NCBI RefSeq assembly: GCF_000166295.1
Contig: NC_017506.1
Coordinates: 1,736,001 to 1,800,000 of the forward strand
Source: Marinobacter adhaerens HP15
GTDB lineage: Bacteria > Pseudomonadota > Gammaproteobacteria > Pseudomonadales > Oleiphilaceae
Length of the DNA: 64,000 nucleotides
Direction of reading: 5' to 3'
Below the pieces are notes generated by a model, which had not been told where the DNA came from, did no database searches, and saw only the letters and a program-made list of their open reading frames with translations. Within the stretch, counting starts at the first letter, position 1; each line of letters begins with the position of its first letter. Of this stretch, positions 1 through 8,639 are shown piece by piece. Both the position numbers and the translations under genes were made by a program.

Positions 1-236
1 GGCACGCTCCTGGGTGCATCGCCTGGTGCGTCGGTATCGCCGGAAGTCATGCTACGTTGCCTTGAACAGCTTTTGCCGTCTATTTTTACCAGTGAGGAAG
101 CCGGCAAAAAGAAAAAGAGATATTCCCCGAGGACAATCTGGATTTCCTGGCGAAAAATCCCGAGCGTTACCGGGAGATCCGGGATGCCGTCAATGAACGG
201 CTAGGGATCAAGCAGTCGGCATCGCAGCAGGACTGA
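1..236 (+). CDS. mqo: Malate:quinone oxidoreductase, C-terminal end (partial, frame break)
   Basis: The window opens inside a gene. The first frame reads TLLGASPGAS followed by a leucine-rich helix (MLRCLEQLLPSIF), matching the conserved LLGASPGAST segment near the C-terminus of Mqo, the membrane-associated FAD enzyme that oxidises malate to oxaloacetate and passes electrons to quinone. At about 106-117 (two consecutive AAAAAG runs) the frame must drop by one base; the continuing frame reads EIFPEDNLDFLAKNPERY and ends in a plausible Mqo tail with TGA at 234-236. Either one A is missing from the sequence or the gene is truly frameshifted. A -1 ribosomal slip on AAAAAG would also restore it, but that is speculative. 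Only about 78 codons are visible. Confidence 0.7.
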
Positions 237-265
237 CCAGGCCAACAAACAGCAGGGAGATTTTC

Positions 266-2002
266 ATGGACAGTAGAATCAGTGTGACCTCGCCCCTTGT
301 AATCCTTCACGGCGACGAGATGGCTCAGGTTGCGTTCGAACACATTCTCAAGAAGTTTGTGAACTCACGGCTTGATATTCAGCTTGAGGAAATCGATCTG
401 TCCGCGGAAAACCGGCTGCTGACCAATGGCCAGGTGGTTATTGATGCCATCGATTCGCTCCAACGCCACGGAGTGGGTGTAAAGAACGCTGGCATGACGG
501 TAAACCGCCAGCAGTTGGAGGACTTGCTCAGGAAACACCCGGGTGTGGATGGCGAAAATCTGCACCCGCTGGCGACCAAGTCCCCCAATGGTGCGATCCG
601 CAAGGGCATCAGTGGCAATATTACCCGTGAGGACATCCAGTTCCGTAACCTCAACATCCGCCGTCCACAGTGGGTCGGGCGTGACATTGAGGTGGATACC
701 ATGGAATTCGGCGGCATCAAGGACAGCTTTAACCAGCTTTCCCTGGCAACCGGCGTCGTCAAGCTGATGTTTGTGGGCAGCAGTGGCGACCCGGTAGAGC
801 TTCATCGCCGAGAGATTCGCAAAGGCGATCCGTGGCTGCTTGCGACGAATGACATCGAGGATGTGAAAGCCTGGGCGCATCGCTTTTTCCAACGTGCAAT
901 CGCAGAAAAACGAGACGTATACCTCGGCCTCAAGGATACGGTGATCCCCGGCTACGATGGGGCTATGCGCTCGGTGATCGAGGACATCTATCACAGTGAC
1001 TACAAGAAGCAGATTGAAGACCTGGGGCTGAATTACTACTACGAGCTGATCGATGCCCAGGCAGCACGTATTGTTTCCAATCCGCCGGAGCGTGCGCTCT
1101 GGGGTGTGCCGGATAATACCACCGGGCGAAAGCTGCTCAAGCTGGTGAACCAACTCAAGGAATTCGGCATTCCAGGCCGCGGGGCTCATGTGTCCATCTC
1201 ACGGATGAGCGCTGGGGGCGGCGACCAGTATGGTAGCTTCAACATGGCGGCCAAGGAGGATGGCATTCTCAAGGTGATCGTCGACGGTGACGAGAAACAT
1301 GCCCGCCGGGTTCGGAAAGGCGACCCAATGTTGCTTATGTCCAATGACCGTGAAGCCATCAAGGACTGGGTTCTGCAAGTCTTTCGGGATGCTTCGCGCA
1401 AGGACAAAGAGGTGTATTTCGGTCTCAAGCGCGAGTACATGGAGTACGACGAAGTTTACAGCGAGGTCATTACCGAAGTGCGCAGGGAACTGGCCAGCGA
1501 GCATACACCGCCGCCCTCGTTCATGATCATGCGGCCGTCCAGCCAGCTTAAAAAGATGATCACGGATCCACCGAGAAATGCGCTTTATCCCTCCCAGAAC
1601 CTCGACGGGGATATCTTCTCGGACATTTCCGCCGCGCTCGGGGGAAGCCTGGCGACGGCCAGTTCAATCATCGAGAGCAAAGACGGAACCATGCTGTTCG
1701 AGGCACCCCATGGCACCGCCCATGATCTTTACCTGAAGTATCTCGAGAGCGACGGTAAGGTAGCTCATTTCAACCCGTCGGCGCTGATTTTTGCCCTGGG
1801 CAACGCCCTGGAAACCCTGGGTGAGCGCGAAGGCAACGAGCCCCTGAGCCAGTATGCGGTGCAACTGAAGGCAGCATTGACCGACACCGTTGACCGGGGC
1901 ATTGTCACTGCCGATCTTAAAGGCAAGACCGTGGACCCGGATTCGGAACAAGTGGTCGATATGATTGGTTTTCTGGAGGCCGTGGAAAAGGCGCTCCAGT
2001 GA
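266..2002 (+). CDS. Isocitrate dehydrogenase-like protein with internal duplication
   Basis: A 578-residue member of the isocitrate/isopropylmalate dehydrogenase superfamily, resembling the eukaryotic-type NADP-IDH. Family features: an N-terminal GDEM segment (residues 16-19), KDTVIPGYDG around 223-232, NLDGDIFSDISAALGG around 445-460, FEAPHGTAHDLY around 478-489 and FNPSALIFALGNAL around 502-515. It is much longer than the usual 400-420 residues because a segment of roughly 120-130 residues is present twice (about 150-279 and 320-441); each half contains KGDPxLL, a xVYxGLK strand and a xxxPPxxAL(W/Y) ending. The first half keeps the substrate-domain signature and the second keeps the SD-type signature. 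RBS AGGGAG precedes the ATG. Probably decarboxylates isocitrate or a related 2-hydroxyacid; the duplication makes exact activity uncertain. Confidence 0.7.
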   Translation: MDSRISVTSPLVILHGDEMAQVAFEHILKKFVNSRLDIQLEEIDLSAENRLLTNGQVVIDAIDSLQRHGVGVKNAGMTVNRQQLEDLLRKHPGVDGENLHPLATKSPNGAIRKGISGNITREDIQFRNLNIRRPQWVGRDIEVDTMEFGGIKDSFNQLSLATGVVKLMFVGSSGDPVELHRREIRKGDPWLLATNDIEDVKAWAHRFFQRAIAEKRDVYLGLKDTVIPGYDGAMRSVIEDIYHSDYKKQIEDLGLNYYYELIDAQAARIVSNPPERALWGVPDNTTGRKLLKLVNQLKEFGIPGRGAHVSISRMSAGGGDQYGSFNMAAKEDGILKVIVDGDEKHARRVRKGDPMLLMSNDREAIKDWVLQVFRDASRKDKEVYFGLKREYMEYDEVYSEVITEVRRELASEHTPPPSFMIMRPSSQLKKMITDPPRNALYPSQNLDGDIFSDISAALGGSLATASSIIESKDGTMLFEAPHGTAHDLYLKYLESDGKVAHFNPSALIFALGNALETLGEREGNEPLSQYAVQLKAALTDTVDRGIVTADLKGKTVDPDSEQVVDMIGFLEAVEKALQ

Positions 2003-2117
2003 GCCGTTGAATCCCTGATCCGGTCAAAGGCGGCAACGTAAGGTTCTGGGGAGGGGCAACAGCCATTACTGTGCTCCCATACCGAAGAACAGACCTTTCA
2101 GACAGGAGCCGCCACTG

Positions 2118-2555
2118 ATGGCGTTTTACAACCGAAAGAAACTGGAATTACAGGAAGCGCTCGCAAAGCTTGAAGCTGCCAAAAGCCGCGTTCAGGAGCT
2201 GGAATCGGATTTTCAGGCTGTCGAGAAAGCCATGGCGGTTCTCGTTATGACGCAGGATGGCATTATCGAGCGGGCGAACCACAGGTTGTTGGACTTGCTC
2301 GGCTATCAGCCAGAGGCCTTGATCGGTCAGCACCATCGGGTTCTTTGCACCAGCGACTACGCGAAAAGCGAAGACTACATCCGGTTCTGGCGTGAGTTGG
2401 TTACCGGTAATGTTAAAAAGGGACGCTTTCCAGCTGTCCACGCTGACGGACACGAAGTCTGGTTAGAGGCTAGCTATTCGCCGGTGAAGGGAGAGCAGGG
2501 CGTGGCTACGCGAGTTATTGCTCTGGTTAACTCGGCACAGACTGCCGAAAAATAA
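2118..2555 (+). CDS. Single PAS-domain protein
   Basis: A 145-residue soluble protein. Residues 1-40 form a predicted coiled coil (KKLELQEALAKLEAAK). Residues about 40-138 are a PAS domain with the signature seen in PAS-type chemoreceptors: NHRLLDLLGY, GQHHRVLC, YIRFWREL, GRFPAVHADG and EVWLEASYSPV. No methyl-accepting, kinase or cyclase domain follows, so it is a stand-alone sensor or a truncated receptor fragment. RBS AGGAG lies upstream of the ATG. Ligand and partner are unknown. Confidence 0.7.
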   Translation: MAFYNRKKLELQEALAKLEAAKSRVQELESDFQAVEKAMAVLVMTQDGIIERANHRLLDLLGYQPEALIGQHHRVLCTSDYAKSEDYIRFWRELVTGNVKKGRFPAVHADGHEVWLEASYSPVKGEQGVATRVIALVNSAQTAEK

Positions 2556-2640
2556 TGGCGGTGCGCCGTAACATCTGGGCTGGTCGGGTTACTGATAGCG
2601 AATAGGAACGCCAACGTAGCAGAATCCGCAGGAGCCCAAG

Positions 2641-3210
2641 ATGGCGCACAAATTTGCAGAAATAGCGTTTACCAGAACCGTAAAACAGGTTCAGGAGGAA
2701 ATGGGCAGTCGCTCCGGTTATGCATCCATTGAGACCGGTCCTGACCGCAATAACGTTCTGAGGGATCGCGAACGCGGTTTTATTGAGGCCCGTGACAGTT
2801 TTTACATCGCCAGTGTTGGCGAAACCGGCTGGCCCTACATCCAGCATCGGGGCGGGCCGGCAGGGTTTCTGAAGGTGATTGATCAGTCGACAATCGGCTT
2901 TGCCGATTACTCTGGCAATCGCCAATACATCACCACGGGCAACGTACTCACCAATGATCGCGTCTCGCTTTTCCTGATGGATTATCCGAACAGGAGGAGA
3001 CTCAAACTGCTCGGACGAATGACTCTGGTTGGCCCCGAACAGCCGGGGATTCTGGAGCAACTGAGCGACAGCGATTACAAAGCACTGGTTGAAAGGGGCG
3101 TGATCATCCGTGTTGAAGCGTTCGACTGGAACTGTCCGCAGCACATAACCCCGCGATACACGCAGTCAGAAGTTGAAGCGTTGATTGACTCAATGGCCAA
3201 CGATGGCTGA
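2641..3210 (+). CDS. Pyridoxamine 5'-phosphate oxidase-like flavin protein
   Basis: A 189-residue protein of the PNPOx-like split-barrel family (FMN- or F420-type flavoproteins). Visible features are the barrel strands SFYIASVGETGWPYIQHRG, FADYSGNRQYITTGN, VSLFLMDYPNRRRLKLLGR, and the C-terminal WNCPQHITPRY motif typical of the general-stress pyridoxamine oxidase-like subgroup. It may bind FMN and reduce small molecules; no substrate can be read. RBS GCAGGAG precedes the ATG. It converges on the marR gene with only 5 bp between stops. Confidence 0.75.
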   Translation: MAHKFAEIAFTRTVKQVQEEMGSRSGYASIETGPDRNNVLRDRERGFIEARDSFYIASVGETGWPYIQHRGGPAGFLKVIDQSTIGFADYSGNRQYITTGNVLTNDRVSLFLMDYPNRRRLKLLGRMTLVGPEQPGILEQLSDSDYKALVERGVIIRVEAFDWNCPQHITPRYTQSEVEALIDSMANDG

Positions 3211-3215
3211 GCGCT

Positions 3216-3677
3216 TCAGAGGGTCGACTGCAGTTTGACGCTATAGCGTCTTAACTTGCCGACAGTCTCTGACCAGTCATCGGCCCCTACCATCTCCGTG
3301 AATTCATTGTGCGCGTCTTCCCACCTTGCGAGGGCCTGTTGGTAGATGTCCTCGCCCTCTTGCGTCAGAGAGAGACCCAGGGAACGCTTTTGCCCCGTCG
3401 GCCGGGATTCGAGGAGCCCCTTGGCAATCAGCTTTTCGACCGTTCTCTGCAGTGAAGTTCTCTCCATCCCGAGGAGTTCCGCAAGTTCATTTATGGAGTT
3501 GGGCGGAGAAAGCTTGATTGCGTTGAGTATGGAGAACTGTGTGATCCGAAGCCCTGTCTCCGCCAGGTGATGGTTGTAATGACGGGTTACCAGGCGTGAG
3601 AAAACGCGGGAGTAGAGGGCGGCGCAGGTTCTGGCAACATCCAGCGGCGTTGTTTCTTGTGATGAGTGGTCGACCAT
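3216..3677 (-). CDS. MarR-family transcriptional regulator
   Basis: A roughly 153-residue winged-helix repressor. The MarR core is visible: FSRLVTRHYNHHLAETGLRITQFSILNAI, helix-turn-helix SINELAELLGMERTSLQRTVEKL, wing KGLLESRPTGQKRSLGLSLTQEG. I chose the ATG at 3677 (MVDHSSQ). The reading frame stays open to 3749, but a palindromic element at 3697-3710 just upstream of this ATG also occurs before the hydrolase gene at 17710, so it is more likely an operator than coding sequence. The RBS is weak for every candidate start. Confidence 0.8.
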   Translation of the reverse strand: MVDHSSQETTPLDVARTCAALYSRVFSRLVTRHYNHHLAETGLRITQFSILNAIKLSPPNSINELAELLGMERTSLQRTVEKLIAKGLLESRPTGQKRSLGLSLTQEGEDIYQQALARWEDAHNEFTEMVGADDWSETVGKLRRYSVKLQSTL

Positions 3678-3696
3678 TATGGCAATCCGATAAATG

Positions 3697-3710
3697 AAGT
3701 GTATATGCAT
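3697..3710. promoter_or_regulatory. Probable MarR operator, marR copy
   Basis: AAGTGTATATGCAT lies 20 bp upstream of the chosen marR start. The same element, in inverted orientation with one mismatch, is at 17651-17664 upstream of the alpha/beta hydrolase gene. The core TGTATATACA at the second site is a perfect palindrome. Autoregulation by the adjacent MarR protein is inferred. Confidence 0.45.
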
Positions 3711-3858
3711 GATGGTAGGTTTCATCCCCCGAATAGTCCAGCGAGCCACCGGACAAGACCGAGTGAATTAAGACATCAGTTCCGTAACAGATTGGTGTTG
3801 CGAACGTCTGTGCAATAGGCGTCAGTTTTCTCAGTCTCCCAATGACAAGCGAGGCATT

Positions 3859-4839
3859 ATGAAAAACCAGGAACTCAACCTACTGCACGTATTCAGCGCG
3901 ATTATGACGGAAGGTTCCATCACCAGAGCGGCGGATCGTCTCGGCATGACCCAGCCCGCCGTTTCAAATGTGGTCTCAAGAATGCGAACGGCCTGGAAAG
4001 ATCCTCTCTTTGTAAAACGGGGGCGGCAGGTGGAGCCAACCTCCTATGCCCAAAGTCTCTGGGACCAGATCCGCAATCCCTTGCACGAGCTCTCCAACGC
4101 GGTAAATTCCACGCGCTTTACGCCAAGCGAGTCGCGTCGGACGTTCCGGGTTGCTGTCACCGACCTTATTCTTGAGATGGTCTGGCAACCGCTGGTTTCC
4201 GAGTTACAAGAGGCGGCTCCGGGCATTGACTTGCATGCGGTTCCTTTCTCGCCGGCTACCGCAGCAAACCATCTGCGCGAGGCCAGCGTGGACTTTGTGA
4301 TCGGCTTTTTCGAGCAGCATGATCACAGCCTCAGAAGCCTATGGCTCTTCGATACCGGCTACGTTCTTGCTATGAGGAGCGGGCACGAGCTGAGCGGACG
4401 GCCCGTCGATCTCGAGTCTTTTCTTTCAGCCCAGCACCTTCTTGCAACCATGTCGGGAGAGGCTCACGGTGTTGTAGACGACACTCTGCACAGGCGAGGA
4501 CTGGAGCGGAGAGTGGCAGTTACCGTCAACCATTTCTCCGCAGTGCCGAATTTGCTCAGGAATTCGGATCTGGTAGCCACGATTCCGGAGGTCATCACCG
4601 GAGACTGTGAGTTTTGTGCTGGTATTTCGCTCACAAGCCTACCGATTGACGTGGAGCCAACGAGTCTGTATCTGGCGTGGCACACCCGCCATGACCGGGA
4701 TCCCGGAATCATCTGGATCCGGAGTGTTATCGAGCGTGTGGCGAAGGCGTGCTGGGCAAAAGCAATGGCCGCCCGGGAGCTTGATTGTGGGCCGCTGACC
4801 GTTATTGAGCCCGGTCTGTACAATCGGCCCAGTAACTAG
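3859..4839 (+). CDS. LysR-family regulator, paralogue A
   Basis: A 326-residue LysR regulator with N-terminal helix-turn-helix (EGSITRAADRLGMTQPAVSNVVSRMR, residues about 18-43), linker helix and periplasmic-binding-like effector domain. It resembles the NodD/LeuO-like subgroup (DPLFVKRGRQVEPTSYA; LYLAWHTRHDRDPG near the C-terminus). It is closely similar along its length to the regulator at 20712-21665. Both have a gene for a tiny exported LADRKSD/PYSGQ peptide nearby, here starting 77 bp downstream on the same strand. The inducer is unknown. Confidence 0.85.
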   Translation: MKNQELNLLHVFSAIMTEGSITRAADRLGMTQPAVSNVVSRMRTAWKDPLFVKRGRQVEPTSYAQSLWDQIRNPLHELSNAVNSTRFTPSESRRTFRVAVTDLILEMVWQPLVSELQEAAPGIDLHAVPFSPATAANHLREASVDFVIGFFEQHDHSLRSLWLFDTGYVLAMRSGHELSGRPVDLESFLSAQHLLATMSGEAHGVVDDTLHRRGLERRVAVTVNHFSAVPNLLRNSDLVATIPEVITGDCEFCAGISLTSLPIDVEPTSLYLAWHTRHDRDPGIIWIRSVIERVAKACWAKAMAARELDCGPLTVIEPGLYNRPSN

Positions 4840-4916
4840 AACGCCTGTCCATTTGTTGGGCAGCTCCAGTGGTTAGTATTTCTCTCGTAGACATCAACCA
4901 CTGGAGAAAACTCATT

Positions 4917-5087
4917 ATGAAAAACGTCACTTCCAAAGCACTGCTACTTGTTTCTATTGCCCTGATCTCGGCGTCTGCAAGCGCCTCTCTTGCCGATCGA
5001 AAATCAGATGTTGATGATCACGGTGAGGCCGTAAGCAGCCCTTACTCAGGCCAGAAAGTCATTCGTGGTCAGGTCGTTTTGAAATAG
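4917..5087 (+). CDS. Small exported peptide, LADRKSD/PYSGQ family, one repeat
   Basis: A 56-residue protein. Residues 1-24 are a signal peptide (MKNVTSKALLLVSIALISAS then ASAS), leaving a mature peptide of about 32 residues that begins with LADRKSD and carries one PYSGQKVIRGQV motif. The ATG at 4917 was chosen because the signal peptide begins there; the upstream in-frame extension is not signal-like. A strong hairpin terminator follows. A related protein with two PYSGQ(I)VIRG repeats is encoded at 18599-18850. I do not recognise the family. It has no cysteines, and a secreted signalling, binding or structural role is possible. Confidence 0.7.
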   Translation: MKNVTSKALLLVSIALISASASASLADRKSDVDDHGEAVSSPYSGQKVIRGQVVLK

Positions 5088-5098
5088 CAAACAGTCAC

Positions 5099-5139
5099 AA
5101 AAAAGGGGGCAAGGATTCGTAATCCTTGCCCCCTTTTTT
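5099..5139. terminator. Bidirectional rho-independent terminator
   Basis: A near-perfect inverted repeat: A6-G5-C-AAGGATT, loop CGT, AATCCTT-G-C5-T6. It serves the peptide gene on the plus strand and the araC-type gene on the minus strand. Confidence 0.9.
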
Positions 5140-5155
5140 GTTGCGCCTTCAGTAT

Positions 5156-6025
5156 CTAGGCAACGTGCGCTTTTTCGGCAACGCTGGCGCTTACTGCCTC
5201 CGCTGCTGTCGTGTTCAATTTTTTCCATTCCCTGGGTGTCATCCCGGTGTTTTTCTTGAAGGCCCTGGAAAATCCCGATGCATCCTCGTAGCCCACTTCA
5301 AAGCAGATGATGGACATGGGTTTGTCTTTGAGAATCAGCTTCTTCGCAGCAGCTATCCGGGTGTTCTGGACGTACTCGCCGGGTGCCAATCCGAGGATGT
5401 TCTTGAAATGTTGAATGAAGGTTGATCGGGACATGGTTGCAACCTCTGCCAGCCTGTCCACGGACAGATCGCCATTCAGGTTTGAGTCGATGCAGCTTAG
5501 TACCTTACTTAGTTGCCTATCCGCCAATGCCGATAACAAACCTTTCGGCGTTTCTCCATCCGAGACGACATGCCGAAGCACATTGACAAATATCACCTCA
5601 ACCAGGCGATTCATGACGGCATCTCGCCCTTCCTGCGCCGCTTCGGCCTCCGCGAACAGCACATCCACGAAGGACCCAAGCCCCTGAACCGAAGATAGAG
5701 GCAGCACTACGGAGTCGGGCAGGGCGTCCAGGACAGGGTTCCGTGAACCTGTCTGGAACTTGATTGAAGCGCAAATCATCTCCGCGCCCTCACGATTGGC
5801 ACCAAAGAGCTGATGCGGTTGGGAGCGAACCGAAAAAATCATGGTCGGTTCTGACAGCGTGAGCTTCTCCCGGTTCGCTTCCATAATGTCGAGCACTCCG
5901 GATCGAAGCACGTGGATGTAGCCGGTTCCTTCTTCTTCAAAGGACGCCAGCCCGCAGAGCTGGCCCCGGAAGAAAACGCCGGCGTTCACATTAAGTTGGT
6001 CGAGGATGTAAGAAAGCCTGTCCAT
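5156..6025 (-). CDS. AraC-family regulator with cupin-like sensor domain
   Basis: A 289-residue regulator. The N-terminal half is the cupin_6-type sensor (FFRGQLCGLASFEEEGTGYIHVL, then PTMIFSVRSQPHQL). The C-terminal AraC DNA-binding domain has two helix-turn-helices (LSVDRLAEVATMSRSTFIQHFKN; PMSIICFEVGYEDASGFSRAFKK) and ends TPREWKK. ATG 6025 was chosen because GGAG lies 5 bases upstream. It is divergent from the YHS gene, so it may control YHS and the buf operon (inference). Confidence 0.85.
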   Translation of the reverse strand: MDRLSYILDQLNVNAGVFFRGQLCGLASFEEEGTGYIHVLRSGVLDIMEANREKLTLSEPTMIFSVRSQPHQLFGANREGAEMICASIKFQTGSRNPVLDALPDSVVLPLSSVQGLGSFVDVLFAEAEAAQEGRDAVMNRLVEVIFVNVLRHVVSDGETPKGLLSALADRQLSKVLSCIDSNLNGDLSVDRLAEVATMSRSTFIQHFKNILGLAPGEYVQNTRIAAAKKLILKDKPMSIICFEVGYEDASGFSRAFKKNTGMTPREWKKLNTTAAEAVSASVAEKAHVA

Positions 6026-6134
6026 AAGCACTCCAGATAATTGGCATAGAAGTTTGAACGATCGTACGCATTCAGTACCGCTCGAAGCCTTATTGTTTCA
6101 AACGTAGTCATCATTCATTCAAAGGAGATACCCA

Positions 6135-6605
6135 ATGACTCGTTTCAACAAACTTCGTGCCTTCGTTGCTGTTGCTGCCTTGAGCGCTGCCTCTGGTACT
6201 TTTGCTGCCGATATCGACATGAACGCCGACGCCAATGATGTTGCCATCAGCGGTTACGACCCGGTGGCCTACTTCTCTGATTCAGAGGCTACCAAAGGTT
6301 CTGCCGAATACACCGCTACCTATAAGAACGCGATCTACCATTTCTCCAGCGCAGAGAATCGCGATCTGTTTCGTGCCGACCCCAGTGCCTACGCGCCCCA
6401 ATACGGTGGCTACTGTGCGTTCGGCGTAACCATGGAGAAGAAGTTCGACGTTGATCCTGAAGCCTGGCGGATTGTCGACAACAAGCTTTACCTGAATCTG
6501 AACAAAGACGTGCAAACGCGTTGGCTCACGGATGTACCTGGCTTCATCGCCAATGCCAACGACATCTGGCCCGAGATCAAAACTGTGGAAGCAGCCGAGC
6601 TGTAA
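6135..6605 (+). CDS. Exported YHS-domain protein
   Basis: A 156-residue protein with a 24-residue signal peptide (LRAFVAVAALSAASGTFA) and a YHS domain: AISGYDPVAYF, YTATYKNAIYHFSSAENRDLF, PSAYAPQYGGYCAFG. YHS domains are linked to metal binding and heavy-metal handling; only one cysteine (YGGYCAFG) is present. It precedes bufA by 84 bp on the same strand and may be co-transcribed. RBS AAAGGAGA is strong. A periplasmic metal-related role is inferred from position. Confidence 0.8.
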   Translation: MTRFNKLRAFVAVAALSAASGTFAADIDMNADANDVAISGYDPVAYFSDSEATKGSAEYTATYKNAIYHFSSAENRDLFRADPSAYAPQYGGYCAFGVTMEKKFDVDPEAWRIVDNKLYLNLNKDVQTRWLTDVPGFIANANDIWPEIKTVEAAEL

Positions 6606-6689
6606 TCCTCTGCCAACGATATGAGCACGTCCCGGGGTCCTTGGCGTTTTCGGTCGAGGACCCTGAAACAAACTGTGAAGGTGATCGAT

Positions 6690-6974
6690 ATGAACCAGAA
6701 ACTTCTTTTCAGTGCGGCACTGGCCGCGGCATTGGCCGGTGCCATGTCTGCTCCCCTGGCTCACGCAGGTGGCAAAGAAAAGTGTTACGGCATTTCGCCT
6801 GTAGGTGGTAACGATTGTGCGAACCTTGCCGGTACCCACTCCTGTGCAGGGCAGTCCAAAGTCGCCAACGACCCGGGTGAGTACAAGATTGTCGAGAAGG
6901 GCACCTGTGAAGATCTGGGTGGCTTTGACAAGGAAACAGCCCTGAAAATCATTGCTGAGAAAAGCAAAGGTTAA
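6690..6974 (+). CDS. bufA1: Bufferin precursor BufA1 (DUF2282)
   Basis: A 94-residue DUF2282 protein with an N-terminal signal peptide (LLFSAALAAALAGAMSAPLAHA). The mature part has four cysteines in the family pattern: EKCYG, NDCAN, HSCAG, KGTCEDLGG. DUF2282 proteins are precursors of bufferins, ribosomally made copper-binding metallophores in which cysteines are modified (thiooxazole formation reported) by the adjacent DUF692/DUF2063 pair. ATG 6690 fits the signal peptide and RBS GAAGGTG. The operon order bufA-bufB-bufC-bufD follows directly. Confidence 0.88.
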   Translation: MNQKLLFSAALAAALAGAMSAPLAHAGGKEKCYGISPVGGNDCANLAGTHSCAGQSKVANDPGEYKIVEKGTCEDLGGFDKETALKIIAEKSKG

Positions 6975-6979
6975 GTGGC

Positions 6980-7891
6980 ATGGGTAATCGTCAGGACAAC
7001 GTCCCAGCCAAGCCCCAGCTCGCGAGCAGCACTGTTGGGGTAGGGTTACGACCAGACCATTATCAGGACGTTCTCGAGCACACCCCTTCGGTAGATTTTC
7101 TTGAGGTGCACTCGGAGAATTTCTTCGCGGAGGCAGGAATCGCTGTCGATGTGTTGAGGGAGGTTTCGGCAAGTACGCCAATCAGCCTTCATGGTACTTC
7201 GGCAGGTCTGGGCTCCGTTGAGGCGATTCCTGACGATTACCTCAAGCGACTCAAACGTCTTGTGGACCGGGTTGACCCGATATTGGTGTCAGACCACCTG
7301 TGTTTTACCTGGGCAAGGATCGGTGGGCGGCTCTTTCATGGTGGTGATCTTCTGCCGATTCCCTACACCGAAGACAGTCTCAGGCACGCGGCGAACAACA
7401 TTGACCGAATGCAACAGGCGCTGGGCCGCCAGATCGCGGTGGAGAACGTCTGTGCGTACATCGAGTTTGACCACAATGACTTCGACGAGGCCGCCTTTCT
7501 TAATGAAATCGTTGCCCGCACGGGCTGCGGTTTAATCCTTGATATCAATAACGTGATGGTGAACGCCCGTAATGCGCGAGTAGGCGATCCGGCGGATTTT
7601 GTTGACGATTATGTTGCCTCTCTCGATCACTCCGCCATTGCGGAAATTCATCTTGCGGGCTCAACGCCCGTGGATCGGCAAGAACTGCTGATCGATGACC
7701 ATGCCTGCCCGGTACCCGAGGCTGGGTGGCACGCGTATGGGCGTGTGCTCCGAAAGATCGGCCCGCGGCCCACGTTGATTGAGTGGGACAACAACCTTCC
7801 ATCATGGCGCGAGCTTCAGGGTGAAGCCATCAAGGCCAGGAAAGCACAAAGCCGTGTATTGAACAGGGAGCGAAGCCATGAACCTGTCTGA
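6980..7891 (+). CDS. bufB: BufB, DUF692 multinuclear iron enzyme
   Basis: A 303-residue DUF692 (MbnB/TglH-like) TIM-barrel enzyme, the di/tri-iron oxygenase that modifies precursor cysteines. Conserved segments: GVGLRPDHY, FLEVHSENFF, SLHGTSAGLG, SDHLCF, AVENVCAYIEF, GLILDINNVMVNARN, EIHLAGS and LIEWDNNLP; the His, Asp, Glu and Asn residues in them are the expected iron ligands. It starts 5 bp after bufA and overlaps bufC by 14 bp, so translational coupling is likely. Confidence 0.92.
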   Translation: MGNRQDNVPAKPQLASSTVGVGLRPDHYQDVLEHTPSVDFLEVHSENFFAEAGIAVDVLREVSASTPISLHGTSAGLGSVEAIPDDYLKRLKRLVDRVDPILVSDHLCFTWARIGGRLFHGGDLLPIPYTEDSLRHAANNIDRMQQALGRQIAVENVCAYIEFDHNDFDEAAFLNEIVARTGCGLILDINNVMVNARNARVGDPADFVDDYVASLDHSAIAEIHLAGSTPVDRQELLIDDHACPVPEAGWHAYGRVLRKIGPRPTLIEWDNNLPSWRELQGEAIKARKAQSRVLNRERSHEPV

Positions 7892-8627
7892 TTATCAGAG
7901 CCAGTTTCTGGCGTTCCTGTTCGGCGATATTAACGAGCCGGGGCTGCCCAATTCAGACGTGTATCGATTTGGCGTAGAGGCGAAAGCGGTTCGAGCCCTT
8001 GGGCACAGCTATCCGACGGTAAAGGCACTACTAGGACCGTCTGCTTTCGAGGAACTGGCCCTGGATTATTTCGGAGTGATCCGGAAACAGAGCGGCGATT
8101 GGAGTGATTTCGGCTGGGGATTTCCGAGCTGGATCATCTCGCATCGGATTTCAGACCGGGTTCCCTATCTCTCCGATGTGGCGCGACTCGACAACTACGT
8201 GGGCCGGGTCGAGCGCAGCCAGTATCAAGACGTGGACTTCCAGAGCTTTTCTGCGATTGGCGAAGATCTTTCGACCTGTCGGCTCATTCTCAATAGCGGG
8301 CTTGAGTTTTTCAGGTCCGTTTATCCGATCGTCAGCATATGGGAAGCACACAAAAGCCACACCCCGCAGGACACACTCAGCTTTGCCCAGGCAAAAAGAA
8401 TGATCGCCAAAGGCCGGGGCCAGAACGTCTTGGTCTATCGATCGGGTTGGCGAGGGATGGCGGAAGCCATCTCCGAAAAGGATATTGCGCTGCTGGAGCG
8501 GCTGAGAAAACAGCCAAGTATTGCCGAAGCCTTCGGTGAAGGTGTTCTGGACGAAACGAATTTTACCGGTTGGCTGCAAGACATGATCTCAAAAAGGGTC
8601 ATCGTCGGCGCCAGAACCATTCATTGA
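7878..8627 (+). CDS. bufC: BufC, DUF2063 partner protein
   Basis: A 249-residue DUF2063 protein: N-terminal DNA-binding-like helical domain (YQSQFLAFLFGD, YRFGVEAKAVRALGHSYPTVKALLG) and a C-terminal part similar to MbnC/RRE-like partners. In bufferin and methanobactin-like clusters this partner binds the precursor and the DUF692 enzyme to form the active complex. It overlaps bufB and is followed 12 bp later by bufD. Confidence 0.88.
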   Translation: MNLSDYQSQFLAFLFGDINEPGLPNSDVYRFGVEAKAVRALGHSYPTVKALLGPSAFEELALDYFGVIRKQSGDWSDFGWGFPSWIISHRISDRVPYLSDVARLDNYVGRVERSQYQDVDFQSFSAIGEDLSTCRLILNSGLEFFRSVYPIVSIWEAHKSHTPQDTLSFAQAKRMIAKGRGQNVLVYRSGWRGMAEAISEKDIALLERLRKQPSIAEAFGEGVLDETNFTGWLQDMISKRVIVGARTIH

Positions 8628-8639
8628 GAGGAAAATGAT

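Noticed and set aside
365..1189. Long antisense reading frame inside the IDH-like gene
   Set aside because: It lies fully opposite a well-supported gene and has no domain-like features or RBS; it results from codon bias.
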